A stretch of DNA of 64,000 nucleotides, taken from CAWGMT01 sp963823675 (GTDB lineage: Bacteria > Planctomycetota > Planctomycetia > Isosphaerales > Isosphaeraceae). Positions 1 to 9,120 of the stretch are shown in pieces. The stretch's first letter is position 1. Each line of letters opens with the position of its first letter. Under the pieces are notes generated by a model that saw only the letters and a program-made list of their open reading frames with translations, was not told the origin of the DNA and did not search any database. The stretch lies in NCBI GenBank assembly GCA_963823675.1, contig CAWGMT010000012.1, positions 1,922,001 through 1,986,000 on the forward strand. Reading direction: 5' to 3'. A program made the position numbers and the translations under genes.

Positions 1-126
1 CTTTCCGGGCGCGGCAGTCCAGACCGCGAAGGCCAGTACGAGTTGGTCGCGCGTTACCAGAGCGTTCTGAAGGGCGAGCAGTCCCAGGAGCAGGTCGCGC
101 GGCGCGTAAGCAGAGCGTATCATCAT
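1..126 (-). CDS. N-terminus of a Ser/Thr protein kinase-type protein (partial, off left edge)
   Basis: Forty-two codons are open from an ATG at 126 (or 123) to the window edge. The start reads MMIRSAYAPRDLLLGLLALQ and continues NALVTRDQLVLAFAVW. This resembles the short helical module (DLLxGLLALQxxLVxxxxLVxAFxxW) found at the N-terminus of many planctomycete Hanks-type kinases, ahead of the catalytic domain. The catalytic domain lies outside the window, so the kinase call rests on that N-terminal signature alone. No clear Shine-Dalgarno sequence precedes the start. Confidence 0.55.
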   Translation of the reverse strand, partial: MMIRSAYAPRDLLLGLLALQNALVTRDQLVLAFAVWTAAPGK

Positions 127-393
127 GGTGCGTCCCGGCCCGTGCCGGGGAACCACCGACCAACCCCGACTTTTCCGGCGTGGAGCGCCGGCGGGCCGTG
201 AACCATGATAGCCCAGATCGCCGGTATGCGACATGCCTGGGCCACCCAACCGAGGCGGAGTCTTTGGTGTCGTGGAACCCCCATGAACGCGAAGGACATG
301 CGCTGCAAACGGGTCGGCTGGTGGCACGACCCACTCGCCGACGGTATTTCGCGCACGAGTCATCCTTACAGTCGGTGACAAGGTGTCAGGGGA

Positions 394-768
394 TTATGCA
401 GGCCCCGTCCCAGTCGGGTTGTCGGAGAGGACCGTGGCATACCCGCTCGTCCGGTTGTTCGACCGGATCGACGGATCCGCGGGGCTGCCGTTAATCGACA
501 GGAGCTGGCCACTGGACGTGACGGCCAGGCCCTGCGGGGCCGTCACCGACTCGGTGGCGGGGGGCGTCGCCGTCTCTGCACCGACGTGATAGGTCGGGGG
601 CACGCCGTCCACGATAAAAGCCGTGGGCGCGCCGATGTAAATGGCCCCGGTCGAGCTGACGGCAAGCCCGGCGAGCGACCTGTCGAAGAGATTGTTCGAC
701 GATCCGTTGTTGCCCGCGACCAGGGTCCGCTTGGCGCTACTGTTCTGTATCGTTGCGCCCGTTGCGCG
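394..768 (-). pseudogene. beta-propeller/NHL-like protein remnant (C-terminal piece)
   Basis: A 124-codon open stretch on the minus strand ends at a stop at 394. It lacks a convincing start codon and is closed upstream by a TAG at 769. The translation has two propeller-like blade repeats: one around GLAVSSTGAIYIG and one around GLAVTSSGQLLSING, each preceded by an N/S/A-rich strand. This is the usual look of an NHL or SMP-30-like blade ('GLAV..SG.iyi'). Without a start and only two blades long, it is most likely the 3' remnant of a larger exported propeller protein, or a piece separated from its 5' half by a frameshift. Confidence 0.4.
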
Positions 769-823
769 CTACGACCTGAACGACTGACCCTTCCGGCCGT
801 CCGAATACAACCTTCGGCATCCT

Positions 824-2197
824 CTAATCAGAAACCGTCGGCGTCGTCCCATCGCCCCACTCATCCGAGGGATCGTCGGGCAAGCGCTTGAGGTACGTGC
901 CAACGAGGGCAAGATCGGAGGGCGGATAGGCCCCTCGCTCGCGGCGGTAAAGTTCGTTGGCCAGGAGAACGACCAGGCTTCGATACGTTCGACGTTCCTC
1001 GAGGCGAGGGTATGCCCGTAGCGGGGATCCGAGCACGCGCCGGGCATCGTGAGTGCTTACGAGCCATTCCCCGATTTCGCGCGGGGATCGCACGCGGGCT
1101 CCGGCCGGCGCCTCGGGACTGACAGGGTAGATTGGCAGAGCCACCTTCTCCACCAAGACTTGAGTCAAGACCTTCACTGCCGGCTTTGGTCGCTGCTCGG
1201 GCGGGATTACGCTCTGAGCCAGCCAGTTGGCGAAAACGAGTCGCAGAACCCTGCGACTGCGGTCGGGCTCGCGGATCAGAAACCGGCGCGCGGCATACAC
1301 CCTCGCGGCAAGGTCTGGCGGCAACTGCATGTCGCCGAATCGATAGAGCAGATCGTCGCCCTGCCCGTGCTCGAGATACCCATTGGGGTCGTCGAGCAAC
1401 TGCATGATTTCCAGATAGTCGCGCTTGAGCGAAAACGAGTCCGGCTCGAACGCCACCCCCTTTTCAACCAGCTCGTCCAGGGCCCGTCGAAGTTGGGGAA
1501 TCGTGGTCCGCGGGTCGGCCGCCCACGATTGCAGGCGCTTTCTTAGCCCGTCCATTTTGGCGTTGGTGGAAAATCGTTCACGAAAATTCACCCGTCGGCT
1601 CAAGTGTGACGTCATACGCAGTACCGACCGATAGTGCGTCCAGGCGCCCGTCATGTCGCCGGCTTGCTCCCGGCGTCCGCCTTCGAGGAATGCGAGCCAG
1701 GTAAGGTAGACTCGGATGGTGTCGTCGCGCCCCGCATCATGGTGGGCGCCGGGAACAAAAATCCCGTCGGCCTGGTCGGCTCCCATCAGAAGCCACCGCA
1801 GCGCCGCACCATTGGCCGCGACCCATTCGCGCAGCTTGGGATCAGCCTTGGACCACGGGACGGAAGCTGCACCGGCAATCACGGCTCGCGGCAGTTCCGG
1901 GAACGGGCTGAGCGCTTCCTGCGCGCGGCGGTAGTACGTGAAGGCGTTTTGTTCGTCCGGCATTCTTATGGCGCGAAAGGCCGAAGCGTCGAATGGGTCG
2001 CCGATGTCGGGCAGCCCGTTCAAGCTCGTCAGCCACCAGATCGCGACACCTCCGGCTGCCACTCCCAGAACGACCAGGAGCGCCGCCGCGGCCAGTGCGA
2101 ATTGCCGGAGCCGTTTTCGGAGGAGCCGAACGAGCTTGTTCGATCCATCATTGGATAACGCACTGGCGCTGGCAGGAGCATTGTCTCGGGCAAGCAT
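824..2197 (-). CDS. membrane-anchored protein of unknown function
   Basis: A 457-residue protein from the ATG at 2197, which has GGAGG about 10 bases upstream; an in-frame ATG at 2230 without a ribosome site is the alternative. The N-terminus is a basic stretch (KLVRLLRKRLRQF) followed by one transmembrane helix of about 23 residues rich in A, L, V and G, so the bulk is probably periplasmic or paryphoplasmic. The remainder is helical and resembles uncharacterised planctomycete proteins with an 'NAFTYYRRAQE' segment and a C-terminal 'YPPSDLALVGTYLKRLPDDP' segment. That C-terminal stretch is similar to the short loop seen in secreted proteins whose length is adjusted by processing. No enzymatic motif is recognised. 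Confidence 0.75.
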   Translation of the reverse strand: MLARDNAPASASALSNDGSNKLVRLLRKRLRQFALAAAALLVVLGVAAGGVAIWWLTSLNGLPDIGDPFDASAFRAIRMPDEQNAFTYYRRAQEALSPFPELPRAVIAGAASVPWSKADPKLREWVAANGAALRWLLMGADQADGIFVPGAHHDAGRDDTIRVYLTWLAFLEGGRREQAGDMTGAWTHYRSVLRMTSHLSRRVNFRERFSTNAKMDGLRKRLQSWAADPRTTIPQLRRALDELVEKGVAFEPDSFSLKRDYLEIMQLLDDPNGYLEHGQGDDLLYRFGDMQLPPDLAARVYAARRFLIREPDRSRRVLRLVFANWLAQSVIPPEQRPKPAVKVLTQVLVEKVALPIYPVSPEAPAGARVRSPREIGEWLVSTHDARRVLGSPLRAYPRLEERRTYRSLVVLLANELYRRERGAYPPSDLALVGTYLKRLPDDPSDEWGDGTTPTVSD

Positions 2198-2615
2198 CGG
2201 AGCGTGGCCTCCAGTTGAGTCCGGAAGCATGTGAATCGCTCAAGTGATATTAACGGAACCGGGCGTTCCGGGATACGAAGGCCGTCTTCGTTTAGGAGCG
2301 CTGATCGAGCGACTTGGCCTGAGGCAATTTGGCACGCGCCGGGCTCGGACGGCGAGCGGGATGGCGACGTTCGGAATTTAGCTTGATCGGCAACCCGGAG
2401 CACAGCGGCAAGCAGATGCTCGACATGTACCGAGTTGGCTGAGAACGCGGACGGTAGTCATTTCCGTATTTCACCCGAACCTGATCCGACATCGATCAGG
2501 CCCGGGTGGCGCCATCGAGACGGCTTCGTCATTCACCGTGCCAGGTGGCAGCCGGATCACCATGGCGAGCCGGTGTGCCGCCGGATCCACGTTGACCGGG
2601 CGAATTCAGGGTTGC
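2198..2615. other. intergenic, no gene seen
   Basis: This 418-bp interval lies between two minus-strand genes. No open frame with a recognisable product or codon bias is seen on either strand. It should hold the promoter of the downstream membrane protein and the 3' end of the PEP-CTERM unit's leader-side neighbour. Confidence 0.4.
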
Positions 2616-3329
2616 TCAGCCTCTGGTCCCGACGCTCAGGCGTTTTCTTCTCATCTGGTGATAGGTGAGCATACCAATTCCACCCGCAAGCGCCAGGATG
2701 AAAGAGGAGGGCTCGGGAACCGCTGTCGGGTTGTAGGCGACGTTATCGAATTCGAAGGCGTACGACGAACTCGTCGCCACAACCCTGTCGAAGCTCTCCG
2801 TGGAAGTGATATTCACATAATATGTACCGAACTGGCCCTGATCGCCATTGGCGTTGGACGTCACATCAGTCCCGGTGACCGATCCGATCAGCGTCGAGCC
2901 ATCGTAAAAACTCAAGGTGTTGTAGGCGTCCACGGAGCCCCAGAGCAGGCCGAGATACTTCTCTGCGCCCGGCATGGTCAGAGTCACCGAGCCGACGCCT
3001 GTCGAGAGATACGTGGTCGCGTCCGGCCCGCTATTCGGGTCACCGAACGGCGTCCCGTTGCCGCCCGAGAGATAGGGCGCGGCATACAACCCCGACTGCG
3101 AACCCTGCACTGCCTGGCCGTCACCCTGGAAGGAGACGGTGATCCCGTTACTGATGCCACCCGCGGCCCCCAGCGGCAGGTTATCAAAATTCGAGTAGTT
3201 TACGCCCGTCGGGGCACCGCCGACCGACGCACTGACCATCAATTCCGCTCGTGCAACCGGGCTCATTCCCGGAGCGAAAGCAAGGAGCGCGGCGACCGCC
3301 GCACTCGTACGGAGAATCCTCTGAGCCAT
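2616..3329 (-). CDS. PEP-CTERM sorting-domain protein
   Basis: A 237-residue exported protein. Residues 1-28 form a signal peptide ending at a VARA cleavage site. The middle is a beta-rich domain with 'YLGLLWGSVDAYNTLSFYDG', typical of the all-beta domains that precede PEP-CTERM tails. The C-terminus has the complete sorting signal: VPEPSS, a hydrophobic helix, then the basic tail MRRKR. By family knowledge such proteins are processed by an exosortase and delivered to the surface or an extracellular matrix. No exosortase gene is in the window. The gene stands alone. Confidence 0.9.
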   Translation of the reverse strand: MAQRILRTSAAVAALLAFAPGMSPVARAELMVSASVGGAPTGVNYSNFDNLPLGAAGGISNGITVSFQGDGQAVQGSQSGLYAAPYLSGGNGTPFGDPNSGPDATTYLSTGVGSVTLTMPGAEKYLGLLWGSVDAYNTLSFYDGSTLIGSVTGTDVTSNANGDQGQFGTYYVNITSTESFDRVVATSSSYAFEFDNVAYNPTAVPEPSSFILALAGGIGMLTYHQMRRKRLSVGTRG

Positions 3330-4137
3330 ATAAGGGTCTCGCTGTAGATGGAACGAGCGCGCTTTCGATTTAGCTCGCCCAACGCGCGTTGGGCCGGTGG
3401 ATTGCCAGCTAATCGAACCAGAAATACCGCCCCGGCAGCATCGTCACGACGACGCATCGAGCCAGGGCGCTCCGGCTCGCACTCTTCCCATCACACGAGT
3501 AAACGCTCGAGGAGCCCGATCGTGAAATGAATGAGTAAATATGTTGCTTCTGTGATTCATTTGACAGACCAAATCCGTCAAGTCCCGCGAGGTGTTTAAG
3601 AAAACACACCTCGAGTTGCCTGGGCGGACCCGCGATCTATAATGCGGTCGGTGGGCGAGTGCAGGCACCGGCGCGTTCTGCGGCGAGCGATAATTGAATT
3701 GCGACGATCCGCTTCGCTCGCGCGGCCGCTTCTTTCGGCGAGGTTGATGGCGATCGATCAGTGGGCGCGATTCCGCTTGTCGACGAGACCACGCTGGTCA
3801 CGCGGAGGGCCTTCGGTGAGCACGGCGACTTGGCCGGTAAGAACGAACGCCTTCAGATCGGCGAACAGATTCGGTAAGAGGATTGGAGCCAGCCTGCTTT
3901 CCGTCGCATCTTCGGGACGACCCGAACCAATATCGCCCCAGCCGCTCGCAAGATAGTTGCACGGCGCAGGAGAATTCCCAGAACGGCGATCGCCGCCCTT
4001 CGCCCGCAGAACGCGCCGGCCGCCTTGAAAGTACGCTCACGCTTCCCCGTTGGCAGGGTCTTGCATCGGCGGATACTCTGGGTTCTCCTTAAGAAGGTCT
4101 GCCGCGTTCGTGGCGATTCTTGGGGAGTTTCCGGCCT
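3330..4137. other. long intergenic region with one hairpin
   Basis: About 800 bp between the divergent PEP-CTERM gene and the sigma-factor gene. Short open frames occur but none resembles a protein family. At about 3589-3614 an inverted repeat pairs CGAGGTGT with ACACCTCG across a 10-base A-rich loop; it lacks a following T run and I cannot call it a terminator. The AT-rich stretch at 3525-3560 is the most promoter-like part. Confidence 0.3.
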
Positions 4138-4720
4138 ATGGAATCGACGTCAACCAGCCTGTTGCTCCGGCGCAGTCGGGTCAGGATCCGGCGGCGTGGG
4201 AGCGGCTCGTGGCGATCTATCGGCCGTTCATCTACGGTTGGCTCCGCCGTCATTCGGCGTCGCATCAGGACGCCGAGGACCTGACCCAGGAGGTCCTGAC
4301 GATTCTGGTGCGCGAGTTGCCGGGCTTTTCGCATTCCGGCCGGGTTGGGGCATTCCGCAGGTGGCTGCGCGACGGCGGCCAACCGAATGCGTTCGTTCTG
4401 GCGAGCCGGCCGATGCCGTCCTCTGGCCGGCGGCAACACTCGAGTTCCTCGTCATGGTCCACCAGATCGAAGACGACACCAGCGACCTGAGCAAGTTGTG
4501 GGACCAGCAGCACGATCAGCACGTGCTGGCACGGATTATCGAATCGATCGAGAACGAATTCGAGCCCACGACCGTGCAGGCCTTTCGTCGATTGACGTTC
4601 GACCTCCAGCCGGCGGCGGACGTGGCCGCTGCGCTGGGGCTGACAGTGCCCGCGGTGTATATCGCCAAGTCACGCGTTCTCCGCCGCATCCGCCAGGAGG
4701 CCTCAGGCATGCTAGACTGA
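4138..4720 (+). pseudogene. ECF-type RNA polymerase sigma factor, frameshifted
   Basis: Reading across three frames reconstructs one sigma factor. It starts MESTSTSLLLR at 4138, continues GQDPAAWERLVAIYRPFIY...DAEDLTQEVLTILV (region 2 with the DLTQEVF-type helix), then FRRWLR, then NRMRSFWRAGR, then DLSKLWDQQHDQHV, and ends with region 4 (AADVAAALGLTVPAVYIAKSRVLRRIRQE). Frame changes are needed near 4172, 4378 and 4437. This is the planctomycete ECF group encoded next to Hanks kinases, and the kinase gene follows 54 bp downstream. Three shifts in 580 bp mean either a dead gene or several base-call errors; the conserved residues on both sides of each shift favour a recently intact gene. Confidence 0.75.
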
Positions 4721-4774
4721 CCCGAACCCGCCGTGCTCGTTGCGTGCGCGGCGGCCGGGGCCAATGAGGTGTTC

Positions 4775-7700
4775 ATGAGCGATTCGACCGTGAATCATCC
4801 GTCCACAGAGCGGTTGGGTGCCTTCCTGCGCGGGACGCTCGACGACGTGCCATCCGCGGCGATCGAGGACCACCTGCGGACTTGCGCGAGCTGCTGCGAG
4901 CTGTTGCCGACGCTCAATGTTGACCCCGATGCCTTCATCGGCAGGTTGCGGGCCGCTCGTTTGGTGGAGAACGGCCAGGCGGGCGGTGACACAGGATACT
5001 CAGGCAGCGCTGGGCTCAGCGGTGAGGTCGGGCCACGCAGGGCGCCTCCGGGCTTCCAGATCATCGAGGAAGTCGGGCGCGGCGGCATGGGAATCGTGTA
5101 CATGGCCCGCCAGGTCCGCTTGAATCGGCTCGTGGCCCTGAAGATGATGCTGGCCGGCCAGCACGCGAGTCCAGCCGAGCTCGTCCGGTTCCACGCCGAG
5201 GCCGAGGCGATTGGCCGGCTGCAGCACCCCAACATTGTCCAGATTCACGAGATCGGCGAGCACGAGGGCCTGACCTACCTGGCGCTGGAGTTCGTCGCGG
5301 GCGGCACGCTGGAAGCGCGAATCAACAGCACGCCGCAATCCCCGATCCCGGCGGCGACGCTCGTCGCGACGCTGGCTCGCGCGATCCACGCCGCGCACCA
5401 GCGCGGAATCGTCCACCGTGACCTGAAACCGGGCAACATCCTCCTTGGCATTGAGCAATTCGACCCGGACGGACGGTCGGACGGTTCCGCCGCGAGTTCA
5501 GCCCAGACCTTCGGCGTGCCGAAGATCACCGACTTCGGGCTGGCCAAGTGGCTTGGCGGTGACCGCGGGTTGACCAGCGTGGGCGCGGTGGCCGGGACCC
5601 CAAGTTACATGGCGCCCGAACAGGCAGCGGGCCAAGCCGTCGGCCCGGCCGCCGACGTCTATGCCCTGGGGGCGGTCCTTTATGAGCTCTTGACCGGCCG
5701 GCCGCCGTTCAAGGGCACCTCGGCCCTGGAGACGCTTTCGTTGGTCCGATCGGTCGAGCCGATTCGTCCGCGGCAGTTGCAGCCGAAGGTTCCCCGCGAC
5801 CTCGAGACGATCTGCCTGAAGTGCCTGCAGAAGGAAGCGAGCAAGCGGTACGCGACCGCGGAGGAGCTAGCGAAAGACCTCCATCGCTTCCTCGAAGGGA
5901 CTCCGATCTGTGCCCGGCCCGTCGGCTGGCCTGAGCGGGCAGTTCGCTGGGCGCGGCGCCGGCCGGCGGAAGCCGGGCTCCTGACCGGGTTGATGGTGGT
6001 CGCGACGGTCGGCGCGTCGAGCGTGCTCTGGCAATGGCGCAGCGCGGTCATCCACCGCAACCGAGCCGAGCGGAGCGAGGCCGAGGCGCGCCGGGCGCAC
6101 GAACGCACGGCCGCAGCCCTGGTTGACGCCGAGGACAGTGAGTATTTCAACCAGATCGCCCGCGCGCAGCTCCAATGGCGGCTGGATCACGACGTCGCGG
6201 GGGCCGAGGCGCTCCTGGAGGCATGCCGGCCGCGCCCGGCGGGCTCGACCGGCGCGGCTGGGAGTGGTCGTACCTGAAGAACCTGACGCGCGACATCGGG
6301 AGGACGCTGCCCGACAACGGCAATGAGTACATCGAGGCGGTCGCCTTTAGCCCGGACGGACGGCTGGTCGCGGCTGCCGGATACAGCCCGTTCCCACGCG
6401 GCGCCGGGCTAGGTTTCCAGGTTCTGTTGTGGGACGAGAGGACAGGACGCCGTCTTCAAAAGCTCGCCTGCGATCGGTTCCCCGCCTACAATCTGGCGTT
6501 CAGTCCCGACGGGAAGACCCTCGTCGCGGGCGGAGAAATTTCGCTGAGGGCGTGGGACCTGGGTGCATGGCGCGCGGCGGGATCGCCTCCGGATGGACCC
6601 GTGCCGTCACGATCGGCGTCGGTCGACCACGGCGCGGTCCACGACCTCGGCTTCAGCCCCGATAGCCGTCAAGTTGCGGTCGCGGCAGGCAAGGAATTCG
6701 CGCGGATCTGGGACGTTGCCAGCGGTAAGTTCGTCCAGGAACTACCTCATGATGGCGAGGTCCGGGCCGCGCGATTCCTGCCCGACGGCCGGCATGTCGC
6801 GACGTTCGCCTATCGCGGCGAGGCGATGGTGGCCTCCGTCTGGGACCTCGGTAACCCACCCTCGCACCGTGAGGTGGTCTGCCCGGTTTCCGAGGCGCCC
6901 CGCGTCCGGTTCAGCCGGGATGGCAGGTTGGTCGCGACGGCCGGGCGTCGTGCTCGGATCTGGGAGGTCGCGACCGGCCGCATCGTCAATATCCTCGCGT
7001 GGCCGTCGAGCGAGGTCCTGGATCTGTCGTTCAGCCCCGACGGCCGATCAATCGCCACCGCGTGCTCGGACCGAGTGGTTCGCGTCTCGGACGTGGCGAC
7101 GGGCGAGGAGTTGCGGACCTTCGGTCACCTGGGGCGTGTGAAGTCCGTGGACTACCATCCGATTGATGGCCGCCTGGTATCGGGTGGAGAACAGCCGGGC
7201 GACGTCAAACTCTGGGACCCAGCGAAAGCAATGGAATCGTCCAGTTTCCCCGTCCCGGGGGAGGGGAGAACGCCGGAGGCCATCACGTTCGACCCGACTG
7301 GCGGGCGGCTCCTCGCCGTCATTCCGGGGGGTGACGTCCGCGTTATCGACCTGACGACGGGGCGTCACAGGGTGCTGCACGCCGACCTGACGCGGTGGTG
7401 GCTGAGCCCGGCGACGATCGCGACAGTCTCGGCCGATGGCCGCATCCTCGCCACGGTGGCGGGGCACGACGCTCGCGTCATCCAGACGTGGACCGTCCCC
7501 GATGGCACCGAAGCCGGCGTTTTCTCCCCATTACGGACACTGGGTGCAACATCGAACACGGTGTACCAGTTGGCGATGAGCCGCGACGGCGTCCGGCTCG
7601 CATCCAGCGAGATTAGCCCGAAAGGCGCGGGACGATACCGGCGCATCGTGGTGTGGGAGACTGCGTCGGTCTGCCAGCTCCATCGCTTCCCGGACCAGCC

Positions 7701-8301
7701 AACGCCCGACCAGCGGGCGCCTGCGAACGACCAGCGGCTATACGGCGGCCTGGCGCTCAGTCCGGACGGGAGTCTCCTGGCTTTCGACGACTATCCGAGC
7801 GAGGCGGCGGGATCCGACGCGGACCCGGGCTCGCGGCCGTCGATTCACCTCTTCGAGCTCGCTGCCGGGCGCGACCGCGCGATCTTGCGGCGACACGACA
7901 CCGTGATCGTCGCCGCCGTCTTCAGCGGCGACGGACGCATCCTCGCAACGGCGGACCGCGGGGACAAAGTGATTCTCTGGGACGTGGCCACCGGAGCACC
8001 GCTGCACCAGCGGCCGCTGGAAGGGCAGACCTACCAACTGGCCTTCAGCCCCGACGGCACCCGCCTCGCCGCCATCAATCGCCAGCAGTTGAACCTCTGG
8101 GATGTGCGGACCGGCCGCGAAGCCCTCCGGCTCCGGGGTGCCCCATTCCGCAGCGGCGACTCCGGTTTCAATCCCCAACTCGCCTGGAGCCCCGACGGAC
8201 ATCGGCTCGCCGCGACCAATTTCGACTGCACCCTGAGCGTCTGGGACGCTGCGTTTGCGGATTCGCGCGGCGAGGATGCGGCAGCGGGCGGCGGCCGCTG
8301 A
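4775..8301 (+). CDS. Ser/Thr protein kinase with WD40 repeats (one frameshift)
   Basis: Start at the ATG at 4775, preceded by GAGGTG at 5-base spacing. Residues 30-45 carry an anti-sigma-type zinc motif (H-x3-C-x2-C in HLRTCASC). The kinase domain runs from about residue 94 (GRGGMGIVY glycine loop) through HRDLKPGN and DFGLAK to APEQ. A transmembrane helix follows at about 405-430. The frame then shifts near 6240, and the second frame begins RRGWEWSYLKNL and carries a long WD40 propeller of at least ten units (repeated FSPDGR...IWD). The two halves join into one protein of about 1,175 residues, a common planctomycete architecture. The upstream ECF sigma gene suggests co-expression; phosphorylation of the sigma factor by the kinase is inference from the family. 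Confidence 0.85.
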
Positions 8302-8350
8302 TCGGCATCCGTCGCCGAGCGCTCTGATCCTTTGTGCCTCAGCAGCTCAC

Positions 8351-8848
8351 TCAAGGCACCATAGTCGCCGTGAACGTAAAGGTGAAGGAGCCGCCGAGTC
8401 CTTCGTCGCCCTTGGCAACAAGCCAGATATCTCCGGATCCTCCGCCCGAGGCACCCAGATACATGCCGGTCCCGCCGGTGATCTTGATCCGGTAAGTATT
8501 GCCATCGACGGACGGCAGCGAGAGATTCATGTAAATTTTTCCGTATCTGGTAACGACCGTCATCGTCCCTCCCAGAGGGGCGAAATGCCTCTGGAGCGTT
8601 CCGGTCGCTGCGGCTTTCCCGAGCGGGTTGATCGTTCCCTTGGCGTTGAATGTAGATGGCAAACCCAGAACTCGGCCGGCGCTGAACGTCCCTGTCAGAG
8701 CGCCGCTCAGCGCGGTCGAGCTGCTGGCCTGGGGCGCGTGTTCTACCAGGGCAGCGATTCCCTGGTGGGCGGCCGTCGAGAATCCGGAAAGCAACGCCAT
8801 CGACTCGAGCGTCTCGAGCTCGGGACGCCTGCGAAATGATTTGCGCAT
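8351..8848 (-). CDS. planctomycete surface protein with N-terminal LETLES-type signature
   Basis: A 165-residue protein from the ATG at 8848, which follows AAAGGA at good spacing; a longer frame upstream to 8977 is probably leader. The N-terminus MRKSFRRRPELETLESMALL is the short basic-plus-LExLExxxLLS signature common at the start of large planctomycete surface proteins. The rest is a small all-beta domain (GTLQRHF..., YGKIYMNLSLP..., YRIKITGGTGMYLGASGGG) similar to those that bind or form surface polymers. It shares its upstream region with the beta-helix gene at 9121-11109. No catalytic motif is seen. Confidence 0.7.
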   Translation of the reverse strand: MRKSFRRRPELETLESMALLSGFSTAAHQGIAALVEHAPQASSSTALSGALTGTFSAGRVLGLPSTFNAKGTINPLGKAAATGTLQRHFAPLGGTMTVVTRYGKIYMNLSLPSVDGNTYRIKITGGTGMYLGASGGGSGDIWLVAKGDEGLGGSFTFTFTATMVP

Positions 8849-8929
8849 GATGGTTCCTTTCGTGCGAATGTTGAAAAAACGACGCCTTGCGAAACTCGGT
8901 AGCGGCTGTTGCGGTAAAACGCAGATTGT

Positions 8930-9105
8930 CCGACTGTCCCCGGGGCGGAAGAGTGGGAGGCAGCGGTTTGGCCCCACACAGACGCGATCGGCAATAGCCG
9001 CCGCGCGCCTTCGCCTCGGACATCTGCCGGCTCATCACGGTTGTATAGATAGAAAGTCGCGATCCGGGGGCAGTCTATCAGGGGACGCCAGCTTTTTTTT
9101 CCCAC
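8930..9105 (-). promoter_or_regulatory. duplicated upstream module, copy A
   Basis: This segment sits upstream of the surface-protein gene that starts at 8848. It is an imperfect copy of 11115-11285, which sits upstream of the beta-helix gene. Shared blocks include GCGATCCGGGGG, GTCTATCAGGGGACGCC, TAGATAGAAAG and a T8 run (T7 in the other copy). Differences between the copies do not favour silent codon positions, so the shared stretch is more likely regulatory or transcribed non-coding than coding. Whether it acts as promoter, 5' leader or terminator cannot be told from sequence. Confidence 0.5.
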
Positions 9106-9120
9106 GAGCTGGTCGTCCGC